DNA of 64,000 nucleotides from Brevibacillus brevis (GCF_001039275.2 NZ_CP030117.1:676001-740000); one strand, 5' to 3'; counted from the first letter of the stretch, positions 8,461 through 18,794 are shown. Made by a program: numbers and translations. Notes: generated by a model not told the origin, from the sequence alone.

Positions 8461-9609
8461 TTATTTGGTATAAACGGCGGACAAATTGAGCCCAAAATGG
8501 ACATGCGTCGTTTTATCTACGAGTGCTGGATCGATTTCTCGAGAAATCCGCGTCCAGAAAACTTGTTCTTTTCCTGCGGCAGTATCCGGCAGGGTGAAAG
8601 AATCGCCCCACGTGCCGGGCACACCGTTTTGGTCTACGGCGACATCTACAAGCCGCTTGTACTGATCGGTACCTGCATAGGAAGTGAGAACACCTTGGAT
8701 ACCCGTAAAAGTTCCATGAAGCATGGTATTTCGGGCGATCATTTTTACTTCCTTGTACTGGCCTTGGAGCATATGACCGAGAAACTCCTCTGTGTTGTCT
8801 TGCAGGTGGACCTCATTTCCTTCGCCATCGATAAAAAAGAGGGTGGGAGAGGGGGAAAAGTCGTATTCGTCGCCGCCCCACATTTTCATCTGGTCGCTGG
8901 AGCTAATCGTTGTTTTGCCGTCTGCTTCCGCAAAACGAAGAGAGCCAGTGAAAGGGATAGGACGCTGAGTCATATCAAATTGAATGGATGTTTGGCTTGT
9001 CCGACACGTTTTGGAGTCGACAGCGGCTCCTGTGGAATCGAGCAGCTCCACGCGGGTGCCGGGAGAGAGGTTTGAAACAGTGAGAGTAGGGAGGGAGAAA
9101 ACGCGGACGTGTTCCATGTCCAGATAGTCGTCTGTAGCGCTGCTGTTGAGAAACATACCGATTTTGGGAGCAAGGCGATTGAATTCTTCCGAACCGATGA
9201 TGTGCCAGATGACGCCGTCCTCGGACCAATAAGCGGTGTAGGTATTGTAGTCGCGTACTAGCCGGAGCCAGGGGAAGGTTTTCGCAGTGCCTTGCGTTGC
9301 ATCGTAATATTCTTCGACGTGGAAAAAGTCATTGTGGTTTATGAAGACAGTCAATCCGCCTGTGCTTCCGGAAGCTTTCGGATTGTATGAATTTTTCATA
9401 TCGAGGACGAATTGCTTCACGGGGGTAAGTGTGTCTAAAAAGAGTTGAAGTGGCTCAGCTCCGCCTTTTAAACGGAGAGAGCCTGGTGCGTCTGTTAAAG
9501 ACCACCTTGAAGAATCATTCGGTGTCATGTTCCACTTGGAATCGAGGGTAAGAGAATCGAAAGAATCCTCGAAGAGAAACCCCGATTTACGCCGAGAAAC
9601 TACACTCAT
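8461..9609 (-). CDS. tail/baseplate-associated protein with concanavalin-like (DUF1349-like) N-terminal domain
   Basis: This 382-residue protein has an N-terminal beta-sandwich at about residues 10-170 (FEDSFDSLTLDSKW, VLDMKN, TAYWSEDGVIWHIIG, IGMFLNSSATDDYLDMEHV), the pattern of concanavalin-like or DUF1349 lectin/glycosidase-associated folds. The remainder (about 175-382) contains a short beta domain and a C-terminal sandwich but no recognised catalytic residues. ATG 9609 is preceded by AAGGAGGTAC. Its place between the giant proteins and the fibre genes suggests a linker or adhesin at the tail tip. Function beyond carbohydrate-surface binding is not assignable. Confidence 0.6.
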   Translation of the reverse strand: MSVVSRRKSGFLFEDSFDSLTLDSKWNMTPNDSSRWSLTDAPGSLRLKGGAEPLQLFLDTLTPVKQFVLDMKNSYNPKASGSTGGLTVFINHNDFFHVEEYYDATQGTAKTFPWLRLVRDYNTYTAYWSEDGVIWHIIGSEEFNRLAPKIGMFLNSSATDDYLDMEHVRVFSLPTLTVSNLSPGTRVELLDSTGAAVDSKTCRTSQTSIQFDMTQRPIPFTGSLRFAEADGKTTISSSDQMKMWGGDEYDFSPSPTLFFIDGEGNEVHLQDNTEEFLGHMLQGQYKEVKMIARNTMLHGTFTGIQGVLTSYAGTDQYKRLVDVAVDQNGVPGTWGDSFTLPDTAAGKEQVFWTRISREIDPALVDKTTHVHFGLNLSAVYTK

Positions 9610-9621
9610 AGAAGTACCTCC

Positions 9622-12600
9622 TTACGTAAATAGCCATATTCGTTTGCCAATCACACATGCCTCAGGGCGTTGTTTCCAGATCGCCAGCAAGCATTTGATC
9701 AGTGCTTCGACGCATTTGTCTCCGCTGCCGGGATCGCAGTAGGGGGTGACGAGGACCTTGTCGCAGATCCAGTTGGTTAGTTTGATGTAGTCGATATTGC
9801 AGTAATCCCAGACCTCTGTTGTACCTTTTGCTGTAAATACCCAGGTGAAAGTATGTCTTCCTCTATCTACTTGAAACACAGGAGATCCACCAGCATTTGT
9901 ATAGCTGCCTCGAAGAACGCCATCAATGAAAAAGTCCAATTGGCTATTAAAAGGAGAGGGGACAATTGTCCAATTTTCCGATGCCTTGAAATTTCGTAGC
10001 TTGAACGTAGTCAAATAACTTTTACCAGTCCACTCGCTTATTTCGCCTTTTTGTTCTGTAGTAATTTCAACGCGTACTTTGGTAATGTTGGGTTTGGATA
10101 GGTTTTCGAGGGTAAAGTCGTAGTTTCCGGACAGATTAACAGTAGTGTTTTGAAGTTTGTTGCCTGTTTGATCATAGATGTTTACCTGAATATTGCTGCC
10201 ATTGCATCCACCCATCCATATTGGGACGTTGGCTGTTGTTTTGAAATTGTAGACAAACGCCGATGATTTAGGGAGGGGGAGTTTATCGTGGAAGGTATAT
10301 TCTCCATTACTTAATCTCGCTTCGGCATCGCAATCCGTATAGAACTTGATTCGGATAGAATAATTTTTCCCTTCGTCAGAATCATTGGTAATGGCAGCCT
10401 TAATTGTTTGGATATCATCAAAATCAGAGTATTTCTCTTCGGATAGGATGGTTCCGTTGTCTTCGTCGTGAACTCTTACGCGGACATAGGCATCACGGCA
10501 TGGTTTTGATTTTTTACTTTGCCTGATCTCGATTGTATCGATCCAACACCAGGAGTCGTCAGGTATGATGACTTGAGTTGGTGGAGGGAGATTGGGTTCA
10601 TATGGAGATTGGTCTCTTGGATAAGTGGAGCCTAGTTTATCGATACAATATTTAGACCACTTTTCTACCGCTTTTCCTTGACTTAGAGTAAAGACACCTC
10701 CGTTGTCATCTAATCCTCCCCTCTGGCTTATTCCCTTTAAAAGCTTGTAATCAAAACGATAGTGTTTACCTAGAGGGACATCGTACTCTATGAAATGTTC
10801 AGCCTGTCCTGTAGGACCTGCTGATAAGGGGTAGGAATCAATAATTCTTCGATTGGTTATATCCGTTACAGTAACTTCTACTTTAGTGTCGTCATAGTTG
10901 TTGCTGAATTTACGGTGTTTATTGGATGTTAATTTGAGATTGCGAATAGCGATGTAATAGGGGATACCATCTTTTCCAAACGTTGAGTCTTTAAAAAAAG
11001 TTCGTCGGACGTCAAAGACAATGCAGTAGGGACCTGGCTTATTACAATAAAATTTTTTGGGACCATGGTGTTTAGCGCCGCTCCAATCTTTTATTTTATA
11101 GGGATTCTGTATGTTCCCTACATTCATCCTCGTATTACCTGTGGCTGTGATTGTTGGGGTATTCCAGCCAATACCTCTACGTGTTACAAATAGATGAGAA
11201 TTCGTTTTAGGATCATATTCCGTCGCTATTGCGTAACCATATAATCTTCTCGTAGAGACTTGTCGCCCATTTTTATTACCTTGTTGACTATCTAGTTCGT
11301 AACAATAGTATTGATAGTCAAACTCAACTTCTAAATGTTCGTTCCCTACACTGTCAAATACAACGTACCAATAAGTAGAGGAAATGTGTTTATTTGCAAC
11401 CTGTTCGGATGTTATCACATAGGTATTGTCATAGTGTATCGGTGTCTTTTTAACAGCGTCAGGATGAGAGCGGAAAACCCATTTGACAGGGACATCGAAT
11501 GCATTTGGAACATTATAGCCTTTACCAGCATAGATTTTTAATCGCTCTGAATATTTGGCTGTTGTAATGGGAGAGTTATTAATATGCCGTCTGATTGTAA
11601 AACCATCTTTTTCGGTACCTTGAGCAATGGGTACTGAACCATCATAGTAAATCTTAATGGGTCTATGAGCATTGGTGTTCCAGGCTACTCTAAACTTTCT
11701 TTTGGATTCACGAACTGGCTGAGGGTCATAGTTAACACCGTATTCAGCCAGATAAGTCTCTGTTCCAGCCGGATAGCACTGCTCGCCACCTGTAGAAGGA
11801 TCTGGTTTCGTCGGCGGCTCATAATCGGAATCGGGGTCCTCAACCTCAACTTCATCGTAATCTTCAAATACCCACTTTAACGTTTGCTTTCCTCGGCTAA
11901 GTGGAACTACTACCGTATGACCAAGAGGATCACTTGTGCTTTTGTTTTCAGACCAAATTAACCGATTGTTACTATATAAACTGAGATATTCGTAGTCTGA
12001 AAAGGAACCGCCATATTCGAACTTTACGAACCCCGGTTCATCCAAATCTATATTCTCGACATAAAGGCGGTTCCGGGTACCGTCTTTATTCTCGACCTTA
12101 AGTACGCCGTCTCCTCCGTGACCTTCTCCATGATAACGAGTAACGATATCTTCCCATTCCCAATTGTCATCGACACGAATTTCACGTGCATAATTATCGC
12201 GATCATTGAAATCCTCAGAGAAAATTACTTCATATTCATCTTCCTCTGATTCATCAACGAGACTTTTCAGCTCCAGTTCTTCCGAAAAGTCAAAGGAGGA
12301 ACCAGGGTTCAGGAAGATGTCGTAAACATTTTCTGCACGATCTTCTTTTGTATAACTCGAGTTTCTGTCTGTTTTCCATTCCCGGTCTACATCAATATAG
12401 CTGCTCATTGGTGTTTTATGTTTGCCGCTTGACGAGCGATAAGAGAATTCACCAGGATAAGTTTCTTCAAGGGGTTCTTCTGTCAGGTCATCTTGAATTC
12501 GAAAAATAACGGTATTGCGGCCTTTTACTAATGGGAGCTGTACATTTTTCTCCCATTCATCTCCCGTTGCTTCTAGTTGTTGTACGTCATTGATAATGAC

Positions 12601-14280
12601 GAGGAGTCTTTCTGTATCACGTAAACCAGTGGTAAAACTAAACTCAATCCACCCATCAGCCTCCAGGTCAAAAGTATAGGTGGCATCTCCATTTCCAGAA
12701 ACAATAGGGTCCTGCATATAAATTCCGCTGCCAAGTCCGGGAATCGACTTCCATTCCCAGTGACTCACCCCGGTGAAGGAGAAGTTTAAAGGATCAGAAA
12801 CATTGGTGGTTCGTTCCTCATAGTGATCAATCTCTAGTGGTGGACAAATCAGTTGGACATCTCCTGTTAAATCAACGGTACAGTTGTCACCAATTTCAAT
12901 ATCATAGGAAATGATAGCTGAATCTTCTTGAGTGGAGGAGGAACGTCCATCTAATGACCACTGCCACCCATGTTGTGAGACCGCGGTACTTCCTCGTACT
13001 CCTTCGCCGATTTGGGTACGGGAAGCAAATCTTTCATCGAAAAATAGAGCAGATTCATCCGTATATGGCGGGTTATCCACTCCCATTTCGTATTGAAAAC
13101 TGAAATCTCCAGCGCACTCCGCATCAAGTACTCTCTGAACTTTCCTTGAAAGTGTATCGTTTACTCCTGAAAAATAAGTGGTGATGATGCTCTTATCTGA
13201 AAACGTAATCCATTCCCACCCTGGAATGTTATAAGCTGCATCCCCCAACGTATCCACATCCGGCGGCGTCTGCTCATCCAAGCTCTGCACCACCTCAACA
13301 CACTCTACATCTTTAACATAAACCGCATTTTCCCCAAACCGCCGATCACTCATCCTACGCACAAACCAATCAAACTTGTACGTCTGCCCCGGCTTGACGT
13401 GAAACTTCGCTTCCTGCCAGCTGCTGTTTTGATTCCATTCCCCGCCAACCTGATTATTGTTAATAAAAAACAGCAACCCATCGCCGGGAGCGGTGCTAGC
13501 CATGTACTTGAAACGAATGAAGCCTTGCTTTTTAAAGCGCCATTGAAAAGTTACTTTACTGGAGTTGCCATGCTTGAGTGTGGTCACATCCAGCTTCATG
13601 ATATTTTCGTTCCCCGCCATCTCATTGGAGCCGACGGAGTGAACCATCTTCCATTCCTGATCCTCGGTGGAGGAGACGTAGCGGAACAAGCCGTGAAACT
13701 TGTCTGACAGCGGGAGGGTCCGCATATCGAAGGTCGGGACTTCTTTATCGATGGCATCGTAATGATTGAGATAGTAGCCACTAAAATGATGATAGTAAGG
13801 AGCCGGGCAGACTGGCAGCGAAACATTTTGGTGGGTTCCATCTGGCTGCTCAGCGTTTTTCAGGATTTTGTAAATGCAATCGCGTACCATGAGCAAGGCG
13901 CGCTGGTAGTCGTTTTTTTGCGGATCGATTTGCTGGTTGACCCACCATTCCAGGCGACGGTACATGTTCCAAAGCGCTTCGCGGCAACGAACCTTGGCGT
14001 ACCAATTTTTGTCTCGGACAAATTGCTCAATCATCTGATCAATCATGTTTTCGAGAGAATCGAGATTGACCGTCTGCCAACGGCCGATCTGACCTTTGCC
14101 AGGATCACCTAAGAGCGGATTCTGATACCCAGCGTAGCGATCCTCTGCACGAGGCCGATTGGGGCTGTCCGGATTGTCCGGATGATTCGGGTGGAATGCG
14201 CCCTCTACCAATGAGGAGCGCATTTTTCCGAATGTGACGTTGCCCACTGATTTAGAAAAAATGCCAAACGTATGACCCAA
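9622..14280 (-). CDS. giant tail-associated beta-rich protein; N-terminus completes the domain cut at the end of the upstream gene
   Basis: This protein of about 1552 residues is unrecognised as a whole. It is dominated by beta-sandwich modules (repeated pattern W.W..I, then FR..DG.L.F.INN, then F.W.F). Several of these look like carbohydrate-binding or jelly-roll folds that bear repeated DSW.WIDTIEI- or WEW-type strands. The first 20 residues (GHTFGIFSKS, VGNVTFGKM) look like the last two strands of the LamG-like domain that ends the 14292-17597 gene. A one-base change near 14293 would fuse the two into one protein of about 2650 residues. The TTG at 14280 follows AGGTGATC, a strong ribosome site; GTG 14289 is the longer option. 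Role inferred: tail-tip or side-fibre structural protein. Confidence 0.6.
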   Translation of the reverse strand: MGHTFGIFSKSVGNVTFGKMRSSLVEGAFHPNHPDNPDSPNRPRAEDRYAGYQNPLLGDPGKGQIGRWQTVNLDSLENMIDQMIEQFVRDKNWYAKVRCREALWNMYRRLEWWVNQQIDPQKNDYQRALLMVRDCIYKILKNAEQPDGTHQNVSLPVCPAPYYHHFSGYYLNHYDAIDKEVPTFDMRTLPLSDKFHGLFRYVSSTEDQEWKMVHSVGSNEMAGNENIMKLDVTTLKHGNSSKVTFQWRFKKQGFIRFKYMASTAPGDGLLFFINNNQVGGEWNQNSSWQEAKFHVKPGQTYKFDWFVRRMSDRRFGENAVYVKDVECVEVVQSLDEQTPPDVDTLGDAAYNIPGWEWITFSDKSIITTYFSGVNDTLSRKVQRVLDAECAGDFSFQYEMGVDNPPYTDESALFFDERFASRTQIGEGVRGSTAVSQHGWQWSLDGRSSSTQEDSAIISYDIEIGDNCTVDLTGDVQLICPPLEIDHYEERTTNVSDPLNFSFTGVSHWEWKSIPGLGSGIYMQDPIVSGNGDATYTFDLEADGWIEFSFTTGLRDTERLLVIINDVQQLEATGDEWEKNVQLPLVKGRNTVIFRIQDDLTEEPLEETYPGEFSYRSSSGKHKTPMSSYIDVDREWKTDRNSSYTKEDRAENVYDIFLNPGSSFDFSEELELKSLVDESEEDEYEVIFSEDFNDRDNYAREIRVDDNWEWEDIVTRYHGEGHGGDGVLKVENKDGTRNRLYVENIDLDEPGFVKFEYGGSFSDYEYLSLYSNNRLIWSENKSTSDPLGHTVVVPLSRGKQTLKWVFEDYDEVEVEDPDSDYEPPTKPDPSTGGEQCYPAGTETYLAEYGVNYDPQPVRESKRKFRVAWNTNAHRPIKIYYDGSVPIAQGTEKDGFTIRRHINNSPITTAKYSERLKIYAGKGYNVPNAFDVPVKWVFRSHPDAVKKTPIHYDNTYVITSEQVANKHISSTYWYVVFDSVGNEHLEVEFDYQYYCYELDSQQGNKNGRQVSTRRLYGYAIATEYDPKTNSHLFVTRRGIGWNTPTITATGNTRMNVGNIQNPYKIKDWSGAKHHGPKKFYCNKPGPYCIVFDVRRTFFKDSTFGKDGIPYYIAIRNLKLTSNKHRKFSNNYDDTKVEVTVTDITNRRIIDSYPLSAGPTGQAEHFIEYDVPLGKHYRFDYKLLKGISQRGGLDDNGGVFTLSQGKAVEKWSKYCIDKLGSTYPRDQSPYEPNLPPPTQVIIPDDSWCWIDTIEIRQSKKSKPCRDAYVRVRVHDEDNGTILSEEKYSDFDDIQTIKAAITNDSDEGKNYSIRIKFYTDCDAEARLSNGEYTFHDKLPLPKSSAFVYNFKTTANVPIWMGGCNGSNIQVNIYDQTGNKLQNTTVNLSGNYDFTLENLSKPNITKVRVEITTEQKGEISEWTGKSYLTTFKLRNFKASENWTIVPSPFNSQLDFFIDGVLRGSYTNAGGSPVFQVDRGRHTFTWVFTAKGTTEVWDYCNIDYIKLTNWICDKVLVTPYCDPGSGDKCVEALIKCLLAIWKQRPEACVIGKRIWLFT

Positions 14281-14291
14281 AATGATCACCT

Positions 14292-17200
14292 CTAATCCGT
14301 AAAATCGTATTGCAGGTTATGATCTACCCAGACGCGGATGCGGTTACCCGTAACCCAAACACGCAGCGTGTACCATTTCTCTTTTTCCCAGGCAAACGGG
14401 TTCATCGGGGTAGAGTACATGATTGATCTACCATTCTCTACCTTAAAAAGCTGCATGGGTCGCGGCATACCGCTGGCGCTTCCGTCACTGACGACAAACA
14501 TCCAGTAGTTCTGAGCGTTGTGATATTTGAACACGATGCCAGCGCTGTCACCATCTGCGGGCTCATCGACTTTGAAATCGACCTCAAACTGATAGTCTGT
14601 ATAGGTAAAGTCGTTTCGGATGTAGCCACTCATGCCACTGGAGCCTTTTGGATGGGTAAATGTGCCTTGGTCGCGATTATGCTCCCATGTGCCAGAACCA
14701 AAACGAGTCCAGTTGTCTTGCCCCATCGCGAGAGCATTCATATCTGTCGTCCATGGATAGTACGCATTGAATGGATCGTGGGGATCGTATACTTCTGGAA
14801 CAGAAAAACCACCTGACCAATGCTCTGGATCATGTTCAGATTCGAGTACATCATCCGAGTAGTCGTAGACTAAACCTTGTCCTATTTCTTCTATACGATC
14901 TGCCCACGCCTTCTTGTAGTCGCGAACGGAAAGTAATGGTTGCTCGATATGTCCTTTTCTGTGATCCAATTGGCCAGCCAAGTATTCCAGGATGACGGCG
15001 TCTGCGAGTTCTTTTTTACCCATGATTTGAGTGAGAAGAGAGGTAGCGCGCTCTTGGTTGTTTGCTATCCAATCCGTGTTGATAACAGCTTGATCCAGTT
15101 GCTTGTAGCTGAGGATGGATTCGATCAAATGAGCTGCTGCTTCTGGCTGATAGGCAATCAGTTGCTCATGCAATACCGTTTGTTCCAGCGCGAGTTTGGC
15201 ATACTTTTGCCACTCATCGTCCTGCAGTTCTCCATCACGCGCGCTTTTTTCTGCCACATCGTATAAATCGAGGAGGTAACTGGCTCGTTCATGTGGGGAG
15301 GTAGCGAAGAGATAGCCGCTGCACAATTCCGTGATTCTGCTGCGCAGCAGTGCGGTGACCGGCAACTCGTCAAGATCGCTGGCGTGAGCAGATTTACGGG
15401 CTGTATGCTCGTCAAACAAAAAGGACGGATCGGGTTCCATGTAACTAAAAGGATGCTCAATTTGCAGCTCGGCTGGACGGAATACATCTTCGCCAACGAG
15501 TGCTTCTGCAATAGTTGCAGGGGCTGCCTCCATTTGGCTGGTGATTTCTGCCTCATCAACCGTGGAAGAGAGCAAAACTTCCCGTTTTCCTGCAACCCCG
15601 TCTTCCTCCAGATGCGAGAGAACCTCGTTCGGACGGGTGGACTCCCATGTCTCAAAGGAAAGAATGCCGGCCCTGTCTTGCAAGGCTTTACTGAAAATGA
15701 CCTCCGATTCAATCAATGCCTGAACCCGCGTCCGCACACCCTCCAAAAATTCCTCATCTACGTAAGCATCGAAAGTCTTGTTGGTCAGTGCCCATTCCAT
15801 GAGTGCTTCCAGAATGCTTTGGCCGTCTGTAAGGCGCGAGGCAAAAATCATGTCGTCCATCAGGTGGGAAGGAAATTCTTTGGAAGCAAGGATGTCTTCC
15901 AAAAGATGAGCGGGCAGTAAGCGTAACATTGCTGCGAAGATCATCTCTTCTGCCAACAAGCCATCCATAGTTGCTTCGCGAGAATAGAGCTGGGCAGCGA
16001 GCGATTCTTGTAGAAGACTTGGGCGTACATTTTCCAGGTTGGCGAAAATGTCATCCTCATTCTGATAAAAAGATGGCTTAGGTGCTTTGCCCCCACTAAG
16101 ATCGATGGCGCGTTCCTTTTCCCAAAGATGAGCAGCATGCAAGAGCTGGCGATTTGCGCGAATATCATCCCTGATAATCGAAGTGGAGCGAGAAAGATCT
16201 TTCTTTCCGAGTTCGAAGTGCTGAGGAATCCAGAGCGGATTGGTTCTTTCACGAAGAGAATTATTGATGGGATTGGGAACAAACAAGGGGTGGCTGTTGT
16301 GGCGGGAGCTTTGTTCCAGATAGGTCATGAGCGAAGCATTTGTTTGAATCGTTCGGGTTCCCGTAATCTGTGATAGGAAAATAGCGAGGTCTGAAACCAC
16401 GTCCCGATTCCCGATTGCATATTCCGTCATGAGTGTGCCTAAGGATTGATAGGGACGAGTAGCATGGAGTCGAGAGTGATTGATGAACAAGTCATTTTGG
16501 TAGGGTCGGAAGGCTGTTGGTGAAAAGGAATCGAGGGAGAGAAGACGCGTGAAATCTCGATAGCCCCAGTCGTGCGTTTGTAAAAGGGAACCATCTTGAC
16601 GCATGCTTCGAAAACCTGTAGAAGCTCGATGGATAGCTAAGTCTTGCGTAGCAATCCTGCTTGCACGTTGTAGGAAGTGCAGCAAAGCGTCATACTGACG
16701 GGCTTTGAGGTAAGCCCAGTCCATGTCACGAAGCACCTTCGTTGGCTGTGTTTTCATCCGGTGGAAGGCTTGCACGAGGTGTCGGGTCATCTCGAACGTA
16801 AAATGACGCTCGCCAATGGAACGGGACCAATCCGTAAACATGGCATGTCTGTAATCCCGGCTGGAAAGAGGTAGGCTGTTCTCAATAGATAGGTTGTGAG
16901 TGATTGATCTGGTTGCGTATTCTCTTTCCATCTGCACAAAGAGAGAAGCCCAAAACTTTCGCTCAGCCAAACTTCTTTCGGTGCTGATGAATACATCAAA
17001 TGTAGAAGTACGCTCTCCCGTGAACCATTCGTTTATCTTTTTTCCTGCGAATCGCTCAGTTCGTGTTGCGCTAGGTTTCTCTTTCTCAACGGCAGCTTCG
17101 GTAGAAATGGAACGGCTAGCCGATGCTGGTGGCAAATCAATATGCAGCTCATCCTTATTTACGCGCACGGACATTTGGGTTGGATCGAGCTGTGCCATCC

Positions 17201-17597
17201 CTGCTGTTTTGATCCGATCCGATAAATGAACGCGACGAATAACTTGTAATGGCTGCTTAATAATCCGGTCAGCGTCCAAGGTCTCGTCCTGAAGCAAGCT
17301 CTCTTTAAGCGGAGAGCGATCGGATACCACGACCAGCTCCATGGGACTGGCCATGCTAGTATCATTCCGGATCATATCCTGCAAGGAGTCTTGAAGGTCA
17401 GCGGCAAATGATTTTCGATTCGCGAGCAAATAATCCAGCATAACCATACTGGCACTTTGTCCGTAGGGAATATAGACGAAGGAATACTTACGGGAGGGCG
17501 AGGTCGTGAAGGTTACTTTTCCGATATAGTTGCGAATAGAAGCGTAGTGGTCTGCAAGTCTGAATTGATAGGTTGTTAGAGAAGAAATCCCGGTCAA
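14292..17597 (-). CDS. giant tail-associated protein ending inside a LamG/DUF1080-like domain
   Basis: This protein of about 1101 residues is unrecognised over its first 900 residues. That part is largely helical and charged with many short repeats of R/E/L-rich helices, unlike its beta-rich neighbours. The final 150 residues form a LamG/DUF1080-like sandwich (GQDNWTRFGSGTWE, IVFKYHNAQNYWMFVVSD, WYTLRVWVTGNRIRVWVD) that stops after HNLQYDFTD, before the expected last two strands. Those strands appear at the start of the next gene in a different frame. TTG 17597 lies 8 bases after GGAGG, and GTG 17606 overlaps that site. A terminator-like hairpin (17612-17658) precedes the gene, so it may have its own promoter or be attenuated. 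Confidence 0.6.
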   Translation of the reverse strand: MTGISSLTTYQFRLADHYASIRNYIGKVTFTTSPSRKYSFVYIPYGQSASMVMLDYLLANRKSFAADLQDSLQDMIRNDTSMASPMELVVVSDRSPLKESLLQDETLDADRIIKQPLQVIRRVHLSDRIKTAGMAQLDPTQMSVRVNKDELHIDLPPASASRSISTEAAVEKEKPSATRTERFAGKKINEWFTGERTSTFDVFISTERSLAERKFWASLFVQMEREYATRSITHNLSIENSLPLSSRDYRHAMFTDWSRSIGERHFTFEMTRHLVQAFHRMKTQPTKVLRDMDWAYLKARQYDALLHFLQRASRIATQDLAIHRASTGFRSMRQDGSLLQTHDWGYRDFTRLLSLDSFSPTAFRPYQNDLFINHSRLHATRPYQSLGTLMTEYAIGNRDVVSDLAIFLSQITGTRTIQTNASLMTYLEQSSRHNSHPLFVPNPINNSLRERTNPLWIPQHFELGKKDLSRSTSIIRDDIRANRQLLHAAHLWEKERAIDLSGGKAPKPSFYQNEDDIFANLENVRPSLLQESLAAQLYSREATMDGLLAEEMIFAAMLRLLPAHLLEDILASKEFPSHLMDDMIFASRLTDGQSILEALMEWALTNKTFDAYVDEEFLEGVRTRVQALIESEVIFSKALQDRAGILSFETWESTRPNEVLSHLEEDGVAGKREVLLSSTVDEAEITSQMEAAPATIAEALVGEDVFRPAELQIEHPFSYMEPDPSFLFDEHTARKSAHASDLDELPVTALLRSRITELCSGYLFATSPHERASYLLDLYDVAEKSARDGELQDDEWQKYAKLALEQTVLHEQLIAYQPEAAAHLIESILSYKQLDQAVINTDWIANNQERATSLLTQIMGKKELADAVILEYLAGQLDHRKGHIEQPLLSVRDYKKAWADRIEEIGQGLVYDYSDDVLESEHDPEHWSGGFSVPEVYDPHDPFNAYYPWTTDMNALAMGQDNWTRFGSGTWEHNRDQGTFTHPKGSSGMSGYIRNDFTYTDYQFEVDFKVDEPADGDSAGIVFKYHNAQNYWMFVVSDGSASGMPRPMQLFKVENGRSIMYSTPMNPFAWEKEKWYTLRVWVTGNRIRVWVDHNLQYDFTD

Positions 17598-17611
17598 ATG
17601 GTTCACCTCCC

Positions 17612-17658
17612 AAAAAGAAGGGGGAACACCAGAGATGCGTTCTAGTTTTCCCCCTTTT
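17612..17658 (-). terminator. intrinsic terminator or attenuator inside the tail operon
   Basis: On the minus strand AAGGGGGAA pairs with TTCCCCCTT across a 21-base loop, followed by CTTTTTG. It lies in the 91-base gap between the 379-like structural gene and the giant gene, so it probably reduces read-through from the abundant upstream proteins into the giant tip proteins. Confidence 0.7.
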
Positions 17659-17688
17659 GCTAGCTATACGGTTTTAGAGGGACTTCTT

Positions 17689-18780
17689 TTAGTAGCGAAC
17701 TTCCTTCAGGAAAGCGACCCCCATTTTTACGTTGGCGGAGTAGTTCATGAAATTCTGCTCGGTATTGTGGTCGAAATAGCGGTAAACTTCCTGCTTGTGT
17801 TTCTTGGTCGTGTCGCTCGGATCGACATCAATGATCAACTCATCCAAGTGGAGAATGTTGTTTTTCGAAACAGCAATGCATGCATCCAGGCTGCCGCGGT
17901 ATCCATCGTAGCCATGCACGACATAAATCGGACTCAAATGGTAACGGCGTGTCCAAGCAGATGCGTTAAAGCCTTGTGGCTCCAGAAGAAGACCCGTGTC
18001 CCCGAGCTTGCTATCGGAATATGCCTTGCCAGGCTGTGGAGCTTGGGTAATGAAGGCAGGGTAGTGTTTTTGGAAGCGAATGCCCGATTTTGTCGCCAGC
18101 ATTTGCAAGGTGTTGTTGCCAAAAGAGGTGTATTGACCATAATCGTGTGGGGCGATTGGCGTAGCAGGCTCAGCAGCGACAGCACCAGCCGTCAGCATGA
18201 TGTTTCCAACCACATCATCCATGTTGTACTTGAATGGTTTCAGTGCGCCCACATACAGGAAGCTCTTGCGATAATCTTCAAAGTGAACAGCCGGATCGCC
18301 AACGGCAACTAGAGAAAGGCGATTATTCATCACGTTCATGTACAGGTAGACAGGTTTGTCTATCGTACGATCTGTCGGTCGTTTGTCACTCGTGACGAAT
18401 TTCTCGTCAGCCCATTCGAAATTGACTGGATGTCCTTCTGTTGCGAAGGTTTTGGCTGTCGCGTTGTATCCTTCCAATACTTGAACCGTCAAGGAACTAT
18501 GCTCCTTCGGGTTGGTGAAGCCTGGATTGACGAATTTGACATAAAACTCTTTGGTCACGTTGTTAATGCTGGAGATGCCTTTCAGGACAAGCTCGGAGGT
18601 TTTGCCAGAAGCGGTATCTTTTTTAATCAGATCGGTCATGACCGTCCAGGTTGATTTTTCTTGTGTCTCTCCGGCGGCTGGGTTAAAGGTATAGTTGGTA
18701 AGTTGTTCAATTTCGGATTTAATCGTATCCAGGAGCTCTTTAGAAGTGGTGATTTTTTCAATGTATTTAAAATTGGCCAT
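17689..18780 (-). CDS. tail structural protein, short paralogue
   Basis: This 363-residue protein starts at ATG 18780 with AAAGGAGGA 8 bases upstream; the longer frame into the upstream gene lacks support. It aligns through most of its length with the C-terminal half of the upstream 602-residue gene: MLATKSGIRFQKHYPAFITQ versus MLQTRSSVYFQAYYPAFITQ, WTRRYHLSPIYVVHGYDGYRG versus WTKKYHASPIYLVHQFEGYRG, and end motifs VGDPAVHF versus EGDPSPDM and ..FLKEV. No catalytic motif is seen. The pair probably arose by duplication and may form a ring or cap near the baseplate. The exact family is not recognised. The terminator downstream of it suggests high expression relative to later genes. Confidence 0.65.
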   Translation of the reverse strand: MANFKYIEKITTSKELLDTIKSEIEQLTNYTFNPAAGETQEKSTWTVMTDLIKKDTASGKTSELVLKGISSINNVTKEFYVKFVNPGFTNPKEHSSLTVQVLEGYNATAKTFATEGHPVNFEWADEKFVTSDKRPTDRTIDKPVYLYMNVMNNRLSLVAVGDPAVHFEDYRKSFLYVGALKPFKYNMDDVVGNIMLTAGAVAAEPATPIAPHDYGQYTSFGNNTLQMLATKSGIRFQKHYPAFITQAPQPGKAYSDSKLGDTGLLLEPQGFNASAWTRRYHLSPIYVVHGYDGYRGSLDACIAVSKNNILHLDELIIDVDPSDTTKKHKQEVYRYFDHNTEQNFMNYSANVKMGVAFLKEVRY

Positions 18781-18794
18781 GTGAAATTCCTCCT

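Noticed and set aside
8497-9075. Plus-strand open frame of 192 codons opposite the concanavalin-like gene
   Set aside because: It is the shadow of a well-supported minus-strand gene, with no ribosome site and no protein family.
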